Of a DNA stretch of 64,000 nucleotides, positions 63,318-64,000 are shown in pieces. The stretch comes from Lonicera japonica. Lineage: Eukaryota > Streptophyta > Magnoliopsida > Dipsacales > Caprifoliaceae. Where the stretch lies: contig CM038466.1 of NCBI GenBank assembly GCA_021464415.1, forward strand, positions 48,483,356-48,547,355, written 5' to 3'. The position numbers were made by a program, and so were the translations under genes. The notes beneath the pieces are model-generated. The model saw nothing but the letters and a program-made list of their open reading frames with translations, ran no database searches and was not told the origin of the DNA. How positions within the stretch are numbered: position 1 is the stretch's first letter; each line of letters starts with the position of its first letter.

Positions 63318-64000
63318 TTTTAATTATTCGCGGGCGCTTAAAACACGATATCTTGATGCGCTTGAACAAAATTGTGTTCTTATCTTTTCTAGATAGAACT
63401 GCTAGCTTACCAGTTAAGGCTACCAAAATCAACAACCAGGTGAGTTCCCAGGAAAGACGATGGGGGCTGAGGCCACTTAAATCCCTGCCTCCATAGACAT
63501 CTTCGAGTCTTGTGCTAGAACTTTTCTAGACATTGTTGATTTGATAAGTACTCACTGGAGTGACCAACACATTCCTCTTTCAAAGAGGTCCTATAAACAC
63601 CGATCCCTAATTGGCTCCCTAGTAGATTGATTTTATTAAGTGACGGCTTAGGGTTAGCAAGCAATTGGAAGAGATTAAGTGGGTGATAAAATCCCAACTC
63701 GTTTCAATGACCGGGTATAGGCCTTAGGTTCAATTTTAGCACAATATGAAGAATGCAGGAAAGTAAGCACGTAAGCAAGTTAGAGCACGCAAGAATTGAA
63801 CTCGTTAACAGGAGAGGCGCGAGTGATTAAAAAATTTACCTCTAGGGTGATAACGAAGTTGAATCAATCGGGGGGAAAGTTCTCATAAATTTCAGTCGTC
63901 CCCGAGAGTCCTACTGACCCAAACAGAGAGTCTTCAAATCCGGTCTTTGGTTTCCTTAAAAGTTGCAATCTCTGTTTGTTTAGTTTCCCTAAATGCTTGC
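63318..64000 (-). other. leader of the gypsy element or flanking DNA
   Basis: No primer-binding site or LTR end could be recognised up to the window edge. A TTCCTGGGAACTCACCTGG phrase (minus strand, about 63,455-63,437) resembles leader sequence of plant gypsy elements. The 5' LTR is probably further right. Confidence 0.4.

Overview
The window is nuclear DNA of a flowering plant, most probably a eudicot. It is AT-rich, carries GT-AG introns, and is crowded with plant transposon families: hAT, MULE, PIF/Harbinger-like and Stowaway-like MITEs, LINEs with a zf-RVT domain, TRIM, copia and Athila-like gypsy elements. I cannot name the species. No bacterial, organellar or CRISPR-type content is present.

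One host gene can be reconstructed completely. It lies on the minus strand from about 47,025 down to 15,861 and has 19 coding exons, all of which join in phase. They give 1,514 codons plus a stop. The protein carries two PHD / zinc-knuckle / extended-PHD modules, one in exons 1-3 and one in exons 11-15, so it is a chromatin-reader-type protein similar to the Arabidopsis PHD-finger protein encoded by AT1G77800 and to animal JADE/BRPF proteins. Its 4.5 kb of coding sequence is spread over 31 kb because the introns have collected transposons: four copies of one MITE family, two Stowaway-like MITEs, a TRIM-like element, a solo gypsy LTR with target duplication, two LINEs nested in opposite orientation, and several DNA transposons in the 8.6-kb first intron.

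The left end (1-15 kb) is transposon territory. A 3.7-kb hAT element (3,337-7,038, 8-bp target duplication, decayed three-exon transposase) sits inside an exon of an older MULE/FAR1-like transposase fragment. Next come a strong foldback repeat (8,184-8,494), a 1.1-kb MULE with ~100-bp terminal inverted repeats that may hold a captured gene piece (8,887-10,023), and an old gypsy-type LTR remnant (12.5-14.5 kb).

The right end (47.5-64 kb) has no recognisable host gene. It holds a MITE, two related coding remnants of unknown transposon origin, a short tandem repeat, a copia-type LTR with a tRNA-Met primer-binding site, and at 58.75-63.3 kb a broken Athila-like gypsy element that lacks integrase and whose 5' LTR must lie beyond the window.

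I see no new multi-gene system. The most informative content is the complete gene model of the PHD protein and the nested transposons whose target duplications can be read directly.
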